DNA of 64,000 bases from Candidatus Roseilinea sp. (GCA_026003755.1 BPHV01000001.1:904393-968392); one strand, 5' to 3'; shown: positions 48,781 through 57,315, counted from the stretch's first letter. A program made the numbers and translations. The notes: generated from the sequence alone by a model not told the origin.

Positions 48781-49635
48781 ATGACCCCCAACTACCGTCA
48801 CGAGATCGTCGGCGTGTTCGGCGACCCGGTGGACGAGAATCCCACCATCCTGATGTTCGAGGCTGCCTTCCAAGCCAAGGGGCTGCGTTGGCGTTACCAG
48901 AACTTCCACGTGCGCGCAGAAGACCTGGGCGCAGCCATGGCCGGTCTGCGCGCGATGCGCTTTCGCGGTGTCAATCTGGCCATCCCGCACAAGATCGAGG
49001 GGATGCGCTACCTCGACCGCATCACGCCGGAAGCGGCGCTCATCGGCGCGGTGAACATCGTCGTGCGCGACGGCGATGCGCTGATCGGCGCGAACACAGA
49101 AGGCAAGGGCTTCCTCATGGCGCTCAAGCTCAACGCCAACCTCGACCTTGCCGGCAAGCACGTCGTGGTGCTTGGCGCGGGCAGCGCAGCGCGCGCGATC
49201 GCCGTCGAGCTGGCGCTGGCCGGCGCGCGCCGCATCACCATCGTCAATCGCACTGCGCAGCGCGGCGCGGCGCTCGCCCAACTCATCAACGATAAGACGT
49301 CCGCGCAAGCCGAGTTTGCCTGTTGGCGGGGTGATTACACGTCGCCGGAAGACGCTGACATCATCGTCAACGCCACTTACATTGGCCGATATCCACACAT
49401 GGACGACAAACCTAGCGTGAACATGGACTCGATCAAGCCCGGGATGCTGGTGTGCGACGTCGTGCCCAATCCTCCCCGCACGCGCTTCCTGATCGAAGCG
49501 ACGGCCAAAGGCGCTAAGACGCTCGATGGGCTGAGCATGTTGGTGTATGAGGGCGCAATCGCATTCACCATCTGGACCGGCCAGGACGCGCCGGTGGAGG
49601 TCATGCGCCAAGCGCTCTCAGAGAGCGTCGCGTGA
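48781..49635 (+). CDS. Shikimate dehydrogenase-like protein with altered active site
   Basis: This 284-residue protein has the AroE fold order: GVFGDPVDENPTI at the N-terminus, FRGVNLAIPHK (Lys71 present), GAVNIV (Asn92), GANTEGKGF and the NAD(P) motif GAGSAARAI. Two key features of true AroE are missing. The N-terminal shikimate-binding Ser pair is replaced by ENP (19-21), and the catalytic Asp of NTD is Glu107. I therefore infer a different substrate, perhaps a sugar acid or quinate-like compound. It lies 14 bases after rhaEW and before a Gfo/Idh/MocA gene, in a sugar catabolic setting rather than an aromatic one. Confidence 0.8.
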   Translation: MTPNYRHEIVGVFGDPVDENPTILMFEAAFQAKGLRWRYQNFHVRAEDLGAAMAGLRAMRFRGVNLAIPHKIEGMRYLDRITPEAALIGAVNIVVRDGDALIGANTEGKGFLMALKLNANLDLAGKHVVVLGAGSAARAIAVELALAGARRITIVNRTAQRGAALAQLINDKTSAQAEFACWRGDYTSPEDADIIVNATYIGRYPHMDDKPSVNMDSIKPGMLVCDVVPNPPRTRFLIEATAKGAKTLDGLSMLVYEGAIAFTIWTGQDAPVEVMRQALSESVA

Positions 49636-49644
49636 GGCTGAAAG

Positions 49645-50673
49645 ATGGACACCCTACACGCGGTACTCGTCGGCTGCGGCAATATGAGCCGTGGCTGGTT
49701 GCGGACGCTCGCCACGATTGAAGGGCTCGTCGTTGCTGGGCTAGTGGACGTCGTCGCGGAAGCCGCACAGGCGCGCAAGGATGAATTTGGACTGGCGCAT
49801 GCGCGCACCGGTGACGACCTCGAAGCGATGCTGTCATCGGTCAAGCCCGACATCGTGTTCGACACGACCGTGCCCGAAGCGCATGCCCAAACCACGCTGA
49901 CCGCGCTGCGACATGGCTGCCACGTGTTGGGCGAAAAGCCTATGGCGACCTCGATGGATGACGCACGGCGAATGGTCGAAGCCGCACAGCGCGCCGGCAA
50001 GCTCTACGCCATCGTGCAAAACCGGCGCTTCACTGCGCCGATCCGTCGCATCCGGGAATTCCTGCGCTCCGGCGCCATCGGCGACCTCACCACAGTCAAC
50101 TGCGACTTCTACATCGGCGCCCACTTCGGCGGCTTTCGCGATCACATGCCTCATGTCCTTCTGTTGGACATGGCCATCCACACCTTCGATCAGGCGCGCT
50201 TTTTGACCGGCCAAGACGCTGTGCGCGTCGCCTTCTGCCAAGAGTGGAACCCGCGAGGTTCATGGTATGACCGCGATGCTTCGGCGATCGCCGTGTTCGA
50301 GATGAACGACGGCGTGATCTTCACCTATCGCGGCAGTTGGTGCGCCGAAGGGATGAACACGAGCTGGGAGGGCGACTGGCGCTTCATCGGCGCGAACGGC
50401 AGCGCAAAGTGGGATGGCGGCAACGGTTTCTGCGCCCAGACGCCGGAGGAGCGCAGCGGCTTGATCTACAAACAGCGCGACCTCACGCTACCCGAACTGG
50501 ACACCACCGGCCTGAGCGAGGGGCACGCAAGTGTGATCCGGCAATTTGTGGACTGCGTGCGCAAAGGCGGCACGCCGGAAACTGTCTGCACCGACAACAT
50601 CAAGAGCTTGGCCATGGTGTTCGGGGCCATCGAAGCCGCAACCCGCGGGCGACCGATCACCATACAGATTTAA
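49645..50673 (+). CDS. Gfo/Idh/MocA family oxidoreductase
   Basis: This 342-residue protein has an N-terminal Rossmann domain (LVGCGNMSRGW, 8-18) and the family motif GEKPMA (about 93-98). The C-terminal beta-sheet domain includes HFGGFRDHMPHVLLLDMAIHTFDQARFLTG, with the usual catalytic Asp/His pair. It oxidises or reduces sugars, inositols or their derivatives with NAD(P). It lies nine bases after the AroE-like gene in the rhamnose cluster, so a deoxysugar-related substrate is likely. It appears to be the last gene of that operon. Confidence 0.88.
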   Translation: MDTLHAVLVGCGNMSRGWLRTLATIEGLVVAGLVDVVAEAAQARKDEFGLAHARTGDDLEAMLSSVKPDIVFDTTVPEAHAQTTLTALRHGCHVLGEKPMATSMDDARRMVEAAQRAGKLYAIVQNRRFTAPIRRIREFLRSGAIGDLTTVNCDFYIGAHFGGFRDHMPHVLLLDMAIHTFDQARFLTGQDAVRVAFCQEWNPRGSWYDRDASAIAVFEMNDGVIFTYRGSWCAEGMNTSWEGDWRFIGANGSAKWDGGNGFCAQTPEERSGLIYKQRDLTLPELDTTGLSEGHASVIRQFVDCVRKGGTPETVCTDNIKSLAMVFGAIEAATRGRPITIQI

Positions 50674-50815
50674 CACAACCCATGCACAATAGCAGGGTGC
50701 GACGAGCTGGCATGTCAACCCGGCACGCTATCGCGCTGATGTTGATAACAACACCTTACTCCAGCTAAACCAAGTCAGCCGCACCAAGCGCGCGGGGGTG
50801 TCTTGCCGGAGTCGC

Positions 50816-50840
50816 TTGACAAGCGATTTGCACAAATCGC
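50816..50840. promoter_or_regulatory. TTGACA box next to an 8+8 inverted repeat
   Basis: A consensus TTGACA (50816-50821) is followed directly by GCGATTTG-CA-CAAATCGC (50823-50840), an exact inverted repeat. AT-rich DNA with TAAAAC follows at 50851. This looks like a promoter with an overlapping operator for the lipoprotein gene about 90 bases downstream, though no -10 at standard spacing from TTGACA is visible. Confidence 0.4.
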
Positions 50841-50927
50841 AGAGCGTGTGTAAAACTATGGTCCAGAACCGCGACGCTCAAAGCGGCGATGGGCCATAAA
50901 ACAGTTCAATTCTGGAGGGAACAGCTC

Positions 50928-51923
50928 ATGAAATTCGCAAAGCGTATCTCGTTATTGATCCCTGCGTTGGCAATTGCGCTTTCCGCATGCGGCGCTCCTG
51001 CGGCCGAGGTGGACAGGAATAGCGACTTCTTCCTGGCCCTGCCCCGTATAGAAGTCGCACTCGACGACAACGGCACACCTTCGATTGCAGGCCTGAGCCC
51101 CGAACTCCTTAACACGCTCACCTTCGGGCAACTTGACCTCAATCAATTCGCCATCGGCAAGGACTGGGTGGACTATCTGAAGAGCACCGGCGTCCAGCAC
51201 ATCGAATTAGCCTTCCATGGCAAGGGCGCATTCATCTACGCGAACGGCAAACAACTGCCGTCCATTCGGCTGAGCGAGGAGTCGGTGTCGAACATCGGTG
51301 ACGTGGCCGAGAGCGTGACGCCCATCTTCGCCCCAGGATTCGAAGGCTACGCTGCGCTGGCGAAGCGCTTCCTGCCTTTGGCCCGCAGCCTGGGCCTGGG
51401 CTTGGTGATCCGCGTGCCGAGCACCGGCGCGCCGGAGATCCCGCTGCGCGATCCGAAGGCGCCTGCGCCGGCTGCGCCTGCGACGCCGGGCGAAGATTCG
51501 GTGCTGGTTCGCGTCGTGATTGATTACGATCAAAACGGCGTGCCGTCGGTCGCCGGCGTCTCCGCCACGGAGCTCGAGCAGATGTTCGGCTTGGATCTGA
51601 CCACGGTCAAGCTCGATCCGAACTTCGTCCGCGCGTTAATCGATCGCGGCGTGCAACACGTCTCGATGCGCAGCGAAGGTGACGGCTTGGCGCTGGCTTT
51701 CAATGACAAGCCACTGCCCAACCTTGTGTGCGATGAGAACTGCCTGAAGAACACCTCCGAAGTGATCGTTGCGCTCAACACTTATCCGGAGTTCAGCCAG
51801 ATCAACACGCTGGTTGAGAAGTTCGGACCGACGCTGGCGAGCGTGAATGCCGAAATCGCGCTGCGCTTCCCGCCCGCGCCCGGCGCGCAGCGGATTCCGC
51901 TGCCCTTTGCCTCAGGGAATTAG
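50928..51923 (+). CDS. Lipoprotein with two copies of an unknown domain
   Basis: This 331-residue protein begins at an ATG with GGAGGG ahead of it. The lipobox LSAC (Cys21) directs it to the outer face of the membrane. The mature part holds two homologous halves, about 35-165 and 180-325. Each starts with a strand of the type RIEVALDDNGTPSIAGLS or RVVIDYDQNGVPSVAGVS. Each continues with a WVDYLKSTGVQHIEL or FVRALIDRGVQHVSM helix-strand and a segment like KQLPSIRLSEESV or KPLPNLVCDENCL. I recognise no known family. A Pro/Ala linker joins the halves. The next gene is 29 bases downstream. Confidence 0.72.
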   Translation: MKFAKRISLLIPALAIALSACGAPAAEVDRNSDFFLALPRIEVALDDNGTPSIAGLSPELLNTLTFGQLDLNQFAIGKDWVDYLKSTGVQHIELAFHGKGAFIYANGKQLPSIRLSEESVSNIGDVAESVTPIFAPGFEGYAALAKRFLPLARSLGLGLVIRVPSTGAPEIPLRDPKAPAPAAPATPGEDSVLVRVVIDYDQNGVPSVAGVSATELEQMFGLDLTTVKLDPNFVRALIDRGVQHVSMRSEGDGLALAFNDKPLPNLVCDENCLKNTSEVIVALNTYPEFSQINTLVEKFGPTLASVNAEIALRFPPAPGAQRIPLPFASGN

Positions 51924-51952
51924 TCACACGCAAGGCGAAAGAGGTTACACCT

Positions 51953-52414
51953 ATGAACGTACCGCGAAGATACGGCGGGCTCAGAGTCTTGGGGACGATC
52001 CTCATCGTCGCAGGCATCGTTGTGCTCGTCTTCGGGTTGATTGGCGGCTTGGTGTTGCTGACCGGCAACTTCTGGCCTGGTTACAACCAAGGCTTTAACA
52101 TGATCGGCTGGGGCCCGGTTCTCTTGGGCCTGGTGAACGGCATTCCGCTGATCGCGTTCGGCGCTTTGCTGCGCCTACTCACCGATGTCGAGTACAACTC
52201 ACGCGCTGCCCTGCAAGTGGCCGAGCAGAGCCGTAAGTCGGCTGAGGCGGCAGTGAAGAACAGCGAGACGCTCATGAAGAACACCGAGACCCTGATGCGC
52301 AACACTGAGGCAGCCGTTCGCAATATGGAAACGGCGCTGAAGAGCGTCGGGGGTGCCCCAGCGCCTGCAGTCGCCACAGCATCTGGCGCGACAGGCGCTC
52401 CGAAGACGGAATGA
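51953..52414 (+). CDS. Small membrane protein with a heptad-repeat coiled coil
   Basis: This 153-residue protein has two membrane segments (about 15-38 and 49-73). A basic turn follows, then a run of 7-residue repeats (about 93-130): KNSETLM, KNTETLM, RNTEAAV, RNMETAL. This predicts a coiled coil in the cytoplasm. The last 20 residues are Ala/Pro-rich. No family is recognised. It is transcribed with the duplicated-domain lipoprotein and ends at a strong terminator, so the pair may act together at the membrane. Confidence 0.7.
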   Translation: MNVPRRYGGLRVLGTILIVAGIVVLVFGLIGGLVLLTGNFWPGYNQGFNMIGWGPVLLGLVNGIPLIAFGALLRLLTDVEYNSRAALQVAEQSRKSAEAAVKNSETLMKNTETLMRNTEAAVRNMETALKSVGGAPAPAVATASGATGAPKTE

Positions 52415-52530
52415 GCAGGGAGAGCAGGTTCGTCAAGGGTCGTCTCTGGGTGCACCGAGACGCTCTGAACGCCGTCTCATCGCTGAACACAGGAAGCTAG
52501 GCAACGGTTGATTCATAAGCCTTTGGCACC

Positions 52531-52566
52531 AAAAGCGGGCGTTCTTTAGAGGACGCCCGCTTTTTT
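52531..52566. terminator. Strong intrinsic terminator, usable in both directions
   Basis: AAAAGCGGGCGT (52531-52542) and ACGCCCGCTTTT (52553-52564) form a 12-pair stem with a 10-base loop, followed by a T-run. A-run and T-run flank the GC core symmetrically. It can therefore serve both the plus-strand lipoprotein/coiled-coil genes and the minus-strand operon ending at 52705. Confidence 0.9.
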
Positions 52567-52704
52567 CTCGGCATTGGCGAACGCGTCGCAGTCAAAGCGC
52601 AGCTTATCACCCAAGCCGCTAAAACCCGGACTCCCTTCAACGCTTCGTCTTTATCATCCGCGCCGATGGTCACTTTGGTCGTTACCTCCCAGATTACGCG
52701 CGGG

Positions 52705-54681
52705 TTAAATTACCCGCTCGTTGCCGCCATCAATCGGGATCTGCGCGCCGGTGGTTTTGGCGAAGACCGGGCCACACAGCTCAGCGACCAGCTCCGCAAC
52801 GTCGCGGCTGGTCACCTCCACTCCCAGCACGTTGTTGCGCTTGTACTGCTCGACGGTCATCCCATAACTCTGCGCGCGCGCGGACAGCACCGCATCCGTC
52901 CAGATGCCGGTGTCGAACACCGCGTTCGGGTGGACGACGTTCACGCGGATGCCGTCGCTGCCCCACTCCAGCGCAGCCACGCGCGCAAGCTGCGTCAGCG
53001 CAGCCTTCGATGCCGAGTAAGCGGCTGCGCCCGGCCCCGGCGCCGGCACGTTCTTCGAGCCGACCACCACCACGCGGCCGCCGCGCGGCGCCTGCTTGAG
53101 CAGCGGATGCGCTTCGCGCATCAGCATTGCGTTGGCGTCCAGGTTAATGCGGAATGCGCGCGACCAGGTCTGCGTCTCCAGCGCGGCGATGCGCTGGCTG
53201 GCCGGGAAGATGCCGGCGTTGAGCACTAGCATATCCAGCCCACCATAGCGCCGCGCTGCGCGTTCCAGCGCATCGCGCAACGCCGCTTCGTCGCTCACGT
53301 CGGCGAGGATTCCCAAAAACTCCGGTTGTGGAAAGAGGCTTTCGATGGCCGGAGCGATGTCGAGGCCAACCACGGCGGCGCCGCGCTTCAGCAACGCCTG
53401 GGCACACGCCCTGCCGATGCCGGAAGCCGCGCCGGTTACCAGCGCCACTTCGCCGGTGAACATCTGCGGCGCCGGCATGCGTTTAAGCTTGGCCTGCTCC
53501 AGATCCCAATACTCCACGCGAAACAGCTCCGCCTCCGGCAGCGCACGCCATCCACCCAGCGACTCTGCGCGCAGGATGACGTCAATCGTCTGGGCATAGA
53601 TCTCAGCGGCGATGGTCGCGTCTTTCACGCTGCGACCAGCGGTCACCATCCCCAGCTCCGGGTCGAGGATCACGCGCGGCGCCGGGTCAAGCATGTCGAG
53701 CGGCTGCGACGATGCCGCGCGGTGACGGGCGAAGTAAGCCTCGTATTCGGCGCGGTAGGCTTCCACATCGCGGCCGATCAGCGGCAGGCGCTTGGTGCGG
53801 ATGATGTGATCTGGCGTGGCTGGCCCACGCCGCGCGATGGATGCAACGTCGGCTCGGCGAGCAAAGCCCAGCGATTTGTCGTCGTCGTGCATGGTCAAGA
53901 TCATCGGCGCGCCGGCCGCTTCGGACACAGCCCGGCGCAGCGTGGCCAGCTCAACCCGCACCGGCCGGTCGCCTCGCCGGGCCGGCGGGAAGGTAATCTG
54001 CCACGCGCCATGCTGCGCAATGTATTCCTCCGCCCGCGTCACCAGATCAATCATCCGCGTGTAAGCCTGTCGCGCCGTATCACCGAAGGTGACCAGCCCA
54101 TGCTGCATCAGCACAATGCCGATGAGGTCATCTTTGCGAGCGTGCGCAGCGAACCGCTCGGCGCACAGCTTGGCCAGTGTGAAGCCCGGCATGACGTAGG
54201 GCACAATCAGCACGGCGTCGCCGTACAGCTCGCGCACGCGGCGTTCGCCGTCGGGAGTGTTGGTGATGGCGAGCAGCGCATCGGCGTGCGTGTGATCAAC
54301 GAACTTGTAGGGCAAGATCGCGTGCAAGACGGCTTCGACGGAAGGCGCAGGCGCGCCGGGTTCGATGGCGTAGCTGCGCAACAGGCGCATCATCTCGGCA
54401 TCGGCGAGCTGGGGCAACGCGGCCAGCCGCGCCGTCGGCTGCAGGCGCAGCGGCGTGAAGCCCGCCGCTTCAATCGTCGCCAGGTCCCAGCCGCTGCCCT
54501 TGACGTAGAGGATATCTTCCTCTTCGCCGAAGACATCCCGCGCGCGCGTCTTCACCGAGGTGTTGCCGCCCCCGTGTAACACCAGCGACGGCTCGCGCCC
54601 CAGCAGGCGCGACGTATAGACGCGCTGGGCCAGGTCGCCAACGAAAGTTGCCGCTTCCGCATCGTTCCAGAGATTTTGCAT
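52705..54681 (-). CDS. Bifunctional aldolase / short-chain dehydrogenase (second RhaEW-like fusion)
   Basis: This 658-residue protein has the layout of the enzyme at 46.7 kb. A class II aldolase (about 1-370) shows LHGGGNTSVK, VDHTHADA and LMQHGLVTFG metal-site motifs. An SDR (about 415-655) shows LVTGAASGIGRA, LNAGIF and YSASK. Sequence is clearly diverged from the first copy, so the substrate may differ; a sugar-1-phosphate or keto-deoxy sugar is likely. It is the last gene of an operon with a FGGY kinase and an ABC sugar transporter. The product of the kinase is the natural candidate for its substrate. Confidence 0.85.
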   Translation of the reverse strand: MQNLWNDAEAATFVGDLAQRVYTSRLLGREPSLVLHGGGNTSVKTRARDVFGEEEDILYVKGSGWDLATIEAAGFTPLRLQPTARLAALPQLADAEMMRLLRSYAIEPGAPAPSVEAVLHAILPYKFVDHTHADALLAITNTPDGERRVRELYGDAVLIVPYVMPGFTLAKLCAERFAAHARKDDLIGIVLMQHGLVTFGDTARQAYTRMIDLVTRAEEYIAQHGAWQITFPPARRGDRPVRVELATLRRAVSEAAGAPMILTMHDDDKSLGFARRADVASIARRGPATPDHIIRTKRLPLIGRDVEAYRAEYEAYFARHRAASSQPLDMLDPAPRVILDPELGMVTAGRSVKDATIAAEIYAQTIDVILRAESLGGWRALPEAELFRVEYWDLEQAKLKRMPAPQMFTGEVALVTGAASGIGRACAQALLKRGAAVVGLDIAPAIESLFPQPEFLGILADVSDEAALRDALERAARRYGGLDMLVLNAGIFPASQRIAALETQTWSRAFRINLDANAMLMREAHPLLKQAPRGGRVVVVGSKNVPAPGPGAAAYSASKAALTQLARVAALEWGSDGIRVNVVHPNAVFDTGIWTDAVLSARAQSYGMTVEQYKRNNVLGVEVTSRDVAELVAELCGPVFAKTTGAQIPIDGGNERVI

Positions 54682-54790
54682 TGCTTCAATCCAGCACGAA
54701 CTCCCGCGTTGGCTGCGGCGTTTGGTGCATCTTCAAGTTCACGCCGAAGAGAAACACCGCGTAGGATGCTCGGTCCGCACGAGCGCAGTC

Positions 54791-55105
54791 TCAACGTTCT
54801 GCCGCCTCGCCACTGTGTGACTGAGGCGCCGGCTCTGGCCAGACGTGGCTCCACAAGATAAACGCCAGCGTCGAGATGAGCAGCAACAGGAAGCCTGGCT
54901 CCATAAGGGCCAAGGTGAGGGGCTGGAACATCATCACGATGCCGAGCACCATGCCGGTGATGATGACGCCCATCACCCAACTGTAGCGTCGGTTAGGCAG
55001 CTTGCCTCCCAGCCGCTTCTCGGCAATCTGGATCAGCCGGATGAACACGCCGAGGATGATGAAGAATCCAACAATGAAGATGAGGAATTGCAGCGTGGGG
55101 TTCAT
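54791..55105 (-). CDS. Small three-span membrane protein
   Basis: This 104-residue protein has hydrophobic segments at about 5-24, 44-62 and 69-88 and a hydrophilic tail. It lies nine bases after the ABC ATPase gene and before the aldolase/dehydrogenase gene. In some two-ATPase ABC transporters (for example GlpSTPQUV for glycerol) a small membrane protein is part of the operon. This may be an analogue, but I do not recognise the sequence. Confidence 0.6.
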   Translation of the reverse strand: MNPTLQFLIFIVGFFIILGVFIRLIQIAEKRLGGKLPNRRYSWVMGVIITGMVLGIVMMFQPLTLALMEPGFLLLLISTLAFILWSHVWPEPAPQSHSGEAAER

Positions 55106-55114
55106 CAGAACGCC

Positions 55115-56182
55115 TCAATTGAGCGACAGACGGCGGCCGGTCTTGCGGTCGAAGAAGTGCAACCGTTCGCACACGATGCGATAGCGCACCTCGCTACCGA
55201 TGCTGAAGTCGGCGATGCCGCTCACGGTGCTGAGCAGGCTCTGCCGGCCCGACCGGATATGCACAATGGTCTCGACGCCGAGTGGTTCGAGCAGAGCGAT
55301 CTGCCCGCTCAGGTCGCCGTCGGGGGTGATCTGCACGTCCTCCGGCCGGAAGCCGAGCGTGAAGGATTCCGGCAGCCCGACATGCGCCGGCGCGGGCAGT
55401 TGAATCGTGCTGTCGGACACGCGAATCATCCCGTCGGCGCGCGCCGCATCATACAGGTTAATGCGCGGCACGCCAACCAGCTTGGCCACGAACGTCGTGG
55501 CGGGGAAGTCATAGATCTCGCGCGGTGTGCCCACTTGCACCAACACACCTTCGCGCAACACGCCGACGCGGTCGGCCAGGGTCATCGCCTCGATCTGGTC
55601 GTGGGTGACGAACAGGGTGGTGCTGTGCGCCTCGCGCTGCAGCCGGTTCAGCTCGATGCGCAGCGCCTCGCGCAGCTTGGCGTCCAGGTTGGACAGCGGC
55701 TCGTCCATCAGAAAGATCTTGGGCCGGCGCACCAGGGCGCGCCCCAGCGCCACGCGCTGCATCTCGCCACCCGATAGGTTGCGTGTGGAGCGCTGAAGCA
55801 GATGAGTGATGCGCACGCGCTCGGCAGCCTCGTGCACGCGCTGTTTGATCTCGGCCTCGCTCAAGTTGCGGCCCGGCGCGCGCAGGGGGAAAGCCAGATT
55901 GTCGTACACCGACATCGTCGGATAGAGCGAGTAGTACTGAAAGACGAAGGCGGTATCGCGCTCGGCCGGCGTCATGTCATTGACCGGCACACCGTCGAAA
56001 AGCACCTCGCCCGCGTCTTGATTTTCGAGGCCGGCGATCACGCGCAGCGTGGTCGTCTTGCCTGCGCCGGTCTGACCCAGCAGCACGAAGAACTCGCCGT
56101 CCTTCACGGTGAAGCTCACGTCGTTCAGCGCGATGACGGAGCCGAATTTCTTGGTAATATGACTTAGCTCGACTGTTGCCAC
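55115..56182 (-). CDS. ABC transporter ATPase, sugar type (MalK/UgpC-like), first copy
   Basis: This 355-residue ATPase has Walker A GQTGAGKTTT, the signature LSGGEMQRVALGRAL, Walker B IFLMDEP and the switch His in FVTHDQIEAM. A C-terminal TOBE-type domain (about 245-350) includes LGFRPEDVQI, which places it in the MalK/UgpC group. It powers import by the two permeases of this operon. A second ATPase gene lies upstream, so the transporter probably uses a heterodimer, as in the glycerol GlpST system. The ATG is 32 bases after the previous stop, just past a 30-bp palindrome. Confidence 0.93.
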   Translation of the reverse strand: MATVELSHITKKFGSVIALNDVSFTVKDGEFFVLLGQTGAGKTTTLRVIAGLENQDAGEVLFDGVPVNDMTPAERDTAFVFQYYSLYPTMSVYDNLAFPLRAPGRNLSEAEIKQRVHEAAERVRITHLLQRSTRNLSGGEMQRVALGRALVRRPKIFLMDEPLSNLDAKLREALRIELNRLQREAHSTTLFVTHDQIEAMTLADRVGVLREGVLVQVGTPREIYDFPATTFVAKLVGVPRINLYDAARADGMIRVSDSTIQLPAPAHVGLPESFTLGFRPEDVQITPDGDLSGQIALLEPLGVETIVHIRSGRQSLLSTVSGIADFSIGSEVRYRIVCERLHFFDRKTGRRLSLN

Positions 56183-56204
56183 GGCTGATCTTTCAACTAA
56201 TCAT

Positions 56205-56234
56205 CACCCATCCATCATGCATGATGGATGGGTG
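56205..56234. repeat. 30-bp perfect palindrome at the stop codon of an ABC ATPase gene
   Basis: CACCCATCCATCATG is followed directly by its exact reverse complement. The stop codon of the upstream ATPase gene lies inside it. RNA would form a long perfect hairpin with almost no loop between the two ATPase cistrons. Confidence 0.75.
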
Positions 56235-57309
56235 GTGGAACGGCCCGCTCGTCTCTCGGGTCGAAGAAGCGCGCCATAGATGGATTGAGATCGAAGCGCA
56301 CTGTCTCGCCGACGGTAAAGCGAGCGTCGCGGCTTACGCGCGCATGGATGGAATGATCGTCGCCCATCTCCAGCACCAGCATCGTATACGCGCCGTGCAA
56401 ATCCACCGAATATACGGTGGCAGCCAGTTGTCCGTTCGGGTGGATGTGCACCGCTTCCGGCCGAAAGCCGACGATGACGCCGCTGCCGGACAACCCACGG
56501 TTGAGCGCCTCCGACCAGTCGGGCGGCGGCGTATAGCGATTGCCGCCGGGCAACGTCGCGACGCCGTCGGCCCAATGGCCTTTCACCAAGTTCATCCCTG
56601 GGCTGCCGATGAACTGGGCCACGAACAGGTTGCTGGGCGTGTGATACACCTCGGCCGGTGTGCCGACTTGTTGCACCACGCCTTGGCTCATCACCACGAT
56701 GCGGTCAGCCATCGCCATCGCCTCGATCTGATCGTGCGTGACATAGACGGTGGTCGCGTTTTGCAGAATGTGCAGGCGCTTGATCTCCGAGCGCATCGTC
56801 TCGCGGAAGTCGGCGTCGAGCGCGCCAAGCGGCTCATCCATCAGGAAGCACGACGGCCGGCGCACCAAGGCGCGCGCCAGTGCGATGCGCTGTTGGTCAC
56901 CGCTGCTGAGCGCGCCGGGGCGCGATTTGAGCAGCGGCTCGATCTGCAACAGCTCGGCCACTTCCTTCACGCGCCGCTGGATATTCTCCCGGCGCTCACC
57001 TTCGGCTTGTAGGGGGAAGGCGATGTTCTCCCAGGCCGTCAAGTGCGGGTAGAGCGCAAAGAACTGGAAGACCATGGCCACGTCGCGCTGGCTCGGCTTT
57101 CGCCAGGTGACGTCTTGACCGTTGAGGATGATCCTGCCGCCACTTACGGTCTCCAGGCCGGCGATCATGCGCAGCGTCGTCGTTTTGCCACAGCCCGATG
57201 GGCCGAGCAGCGCCACGAATTCGCCGTTCTTGATGGACAGATCAAGCGGACGCACGGCATACTGCTCCCCGAATCGCTTCTCGACTTGCTGGAGTTCGAT
57301 GTCTGCCAT
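56215..57309 (-). CDS. ABC transporter ATPase, sugar type, second copy
   Basis: This 364-residue ATPase has Walker A GPSGCGKTTTL, Walker B CFLMDEPLGALDADF and the switch His in YVTHDQIEAM. The signature is LSSGDQQRIALARAL, where Ser replaces the usual second Gly. The C-terminal TOBE domain ends in VGFRPEAVHIHPNG and beyond. It probably pairs with the other ATPase. The last 10 residues are encoded within a palindrome and look like run-on coding. It lies downstream of the two permease genes across a heptamer array. Confidence 0.92.
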   Translation of the reverse strand: MADIELQQVEKRFGEQYAVRPLDLSIKNGEFVALLGPSGCGKTTTLRMIAGLETVSGGRIILNGQDVTWRKPSQRDVAMVFQFFALYPHLTAWENIAFPLQAEGERRENIQRRVKEVAELLQIEPLLKSRPGALSSGDQQRIALARALVRRPSCFLMDEPLGALDADFRETMRSEIKRLHILQNATTVYVTHDQIEAMAMADRIVVMSQGVVQQVGTPAEVYHTPSNLFVAQFIGSPGMNLVKGHWADGVATLPGGNRYTPPPDWSEALNRGLSGSGVIVGFRPEAVHIHPNGQLAATVYSVDLHGAYTMLVLEMGDDHSIHARVSRDARFTVGETVRFDLNPSMARFFDPRDERAVPPPIHHA

Positions 57310-57315
57310 GAGCTC

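Noticed and set aside
48781-49635. Annotation as genuine shikimate dehydrogenase (aroE)
   Set aside because: The substrate Ser residues and the catalytic Asp are replaced and no other aromatic-pathway gene is nearby.
53326-54579. A 417-codon open frame opposite the second aldolase/dehydrogenase gene
   Set aside because: The translation is low-complexity Arg/Gln/His-rich, and the other strand encodes a complete two-domain enzyme with all motifs.
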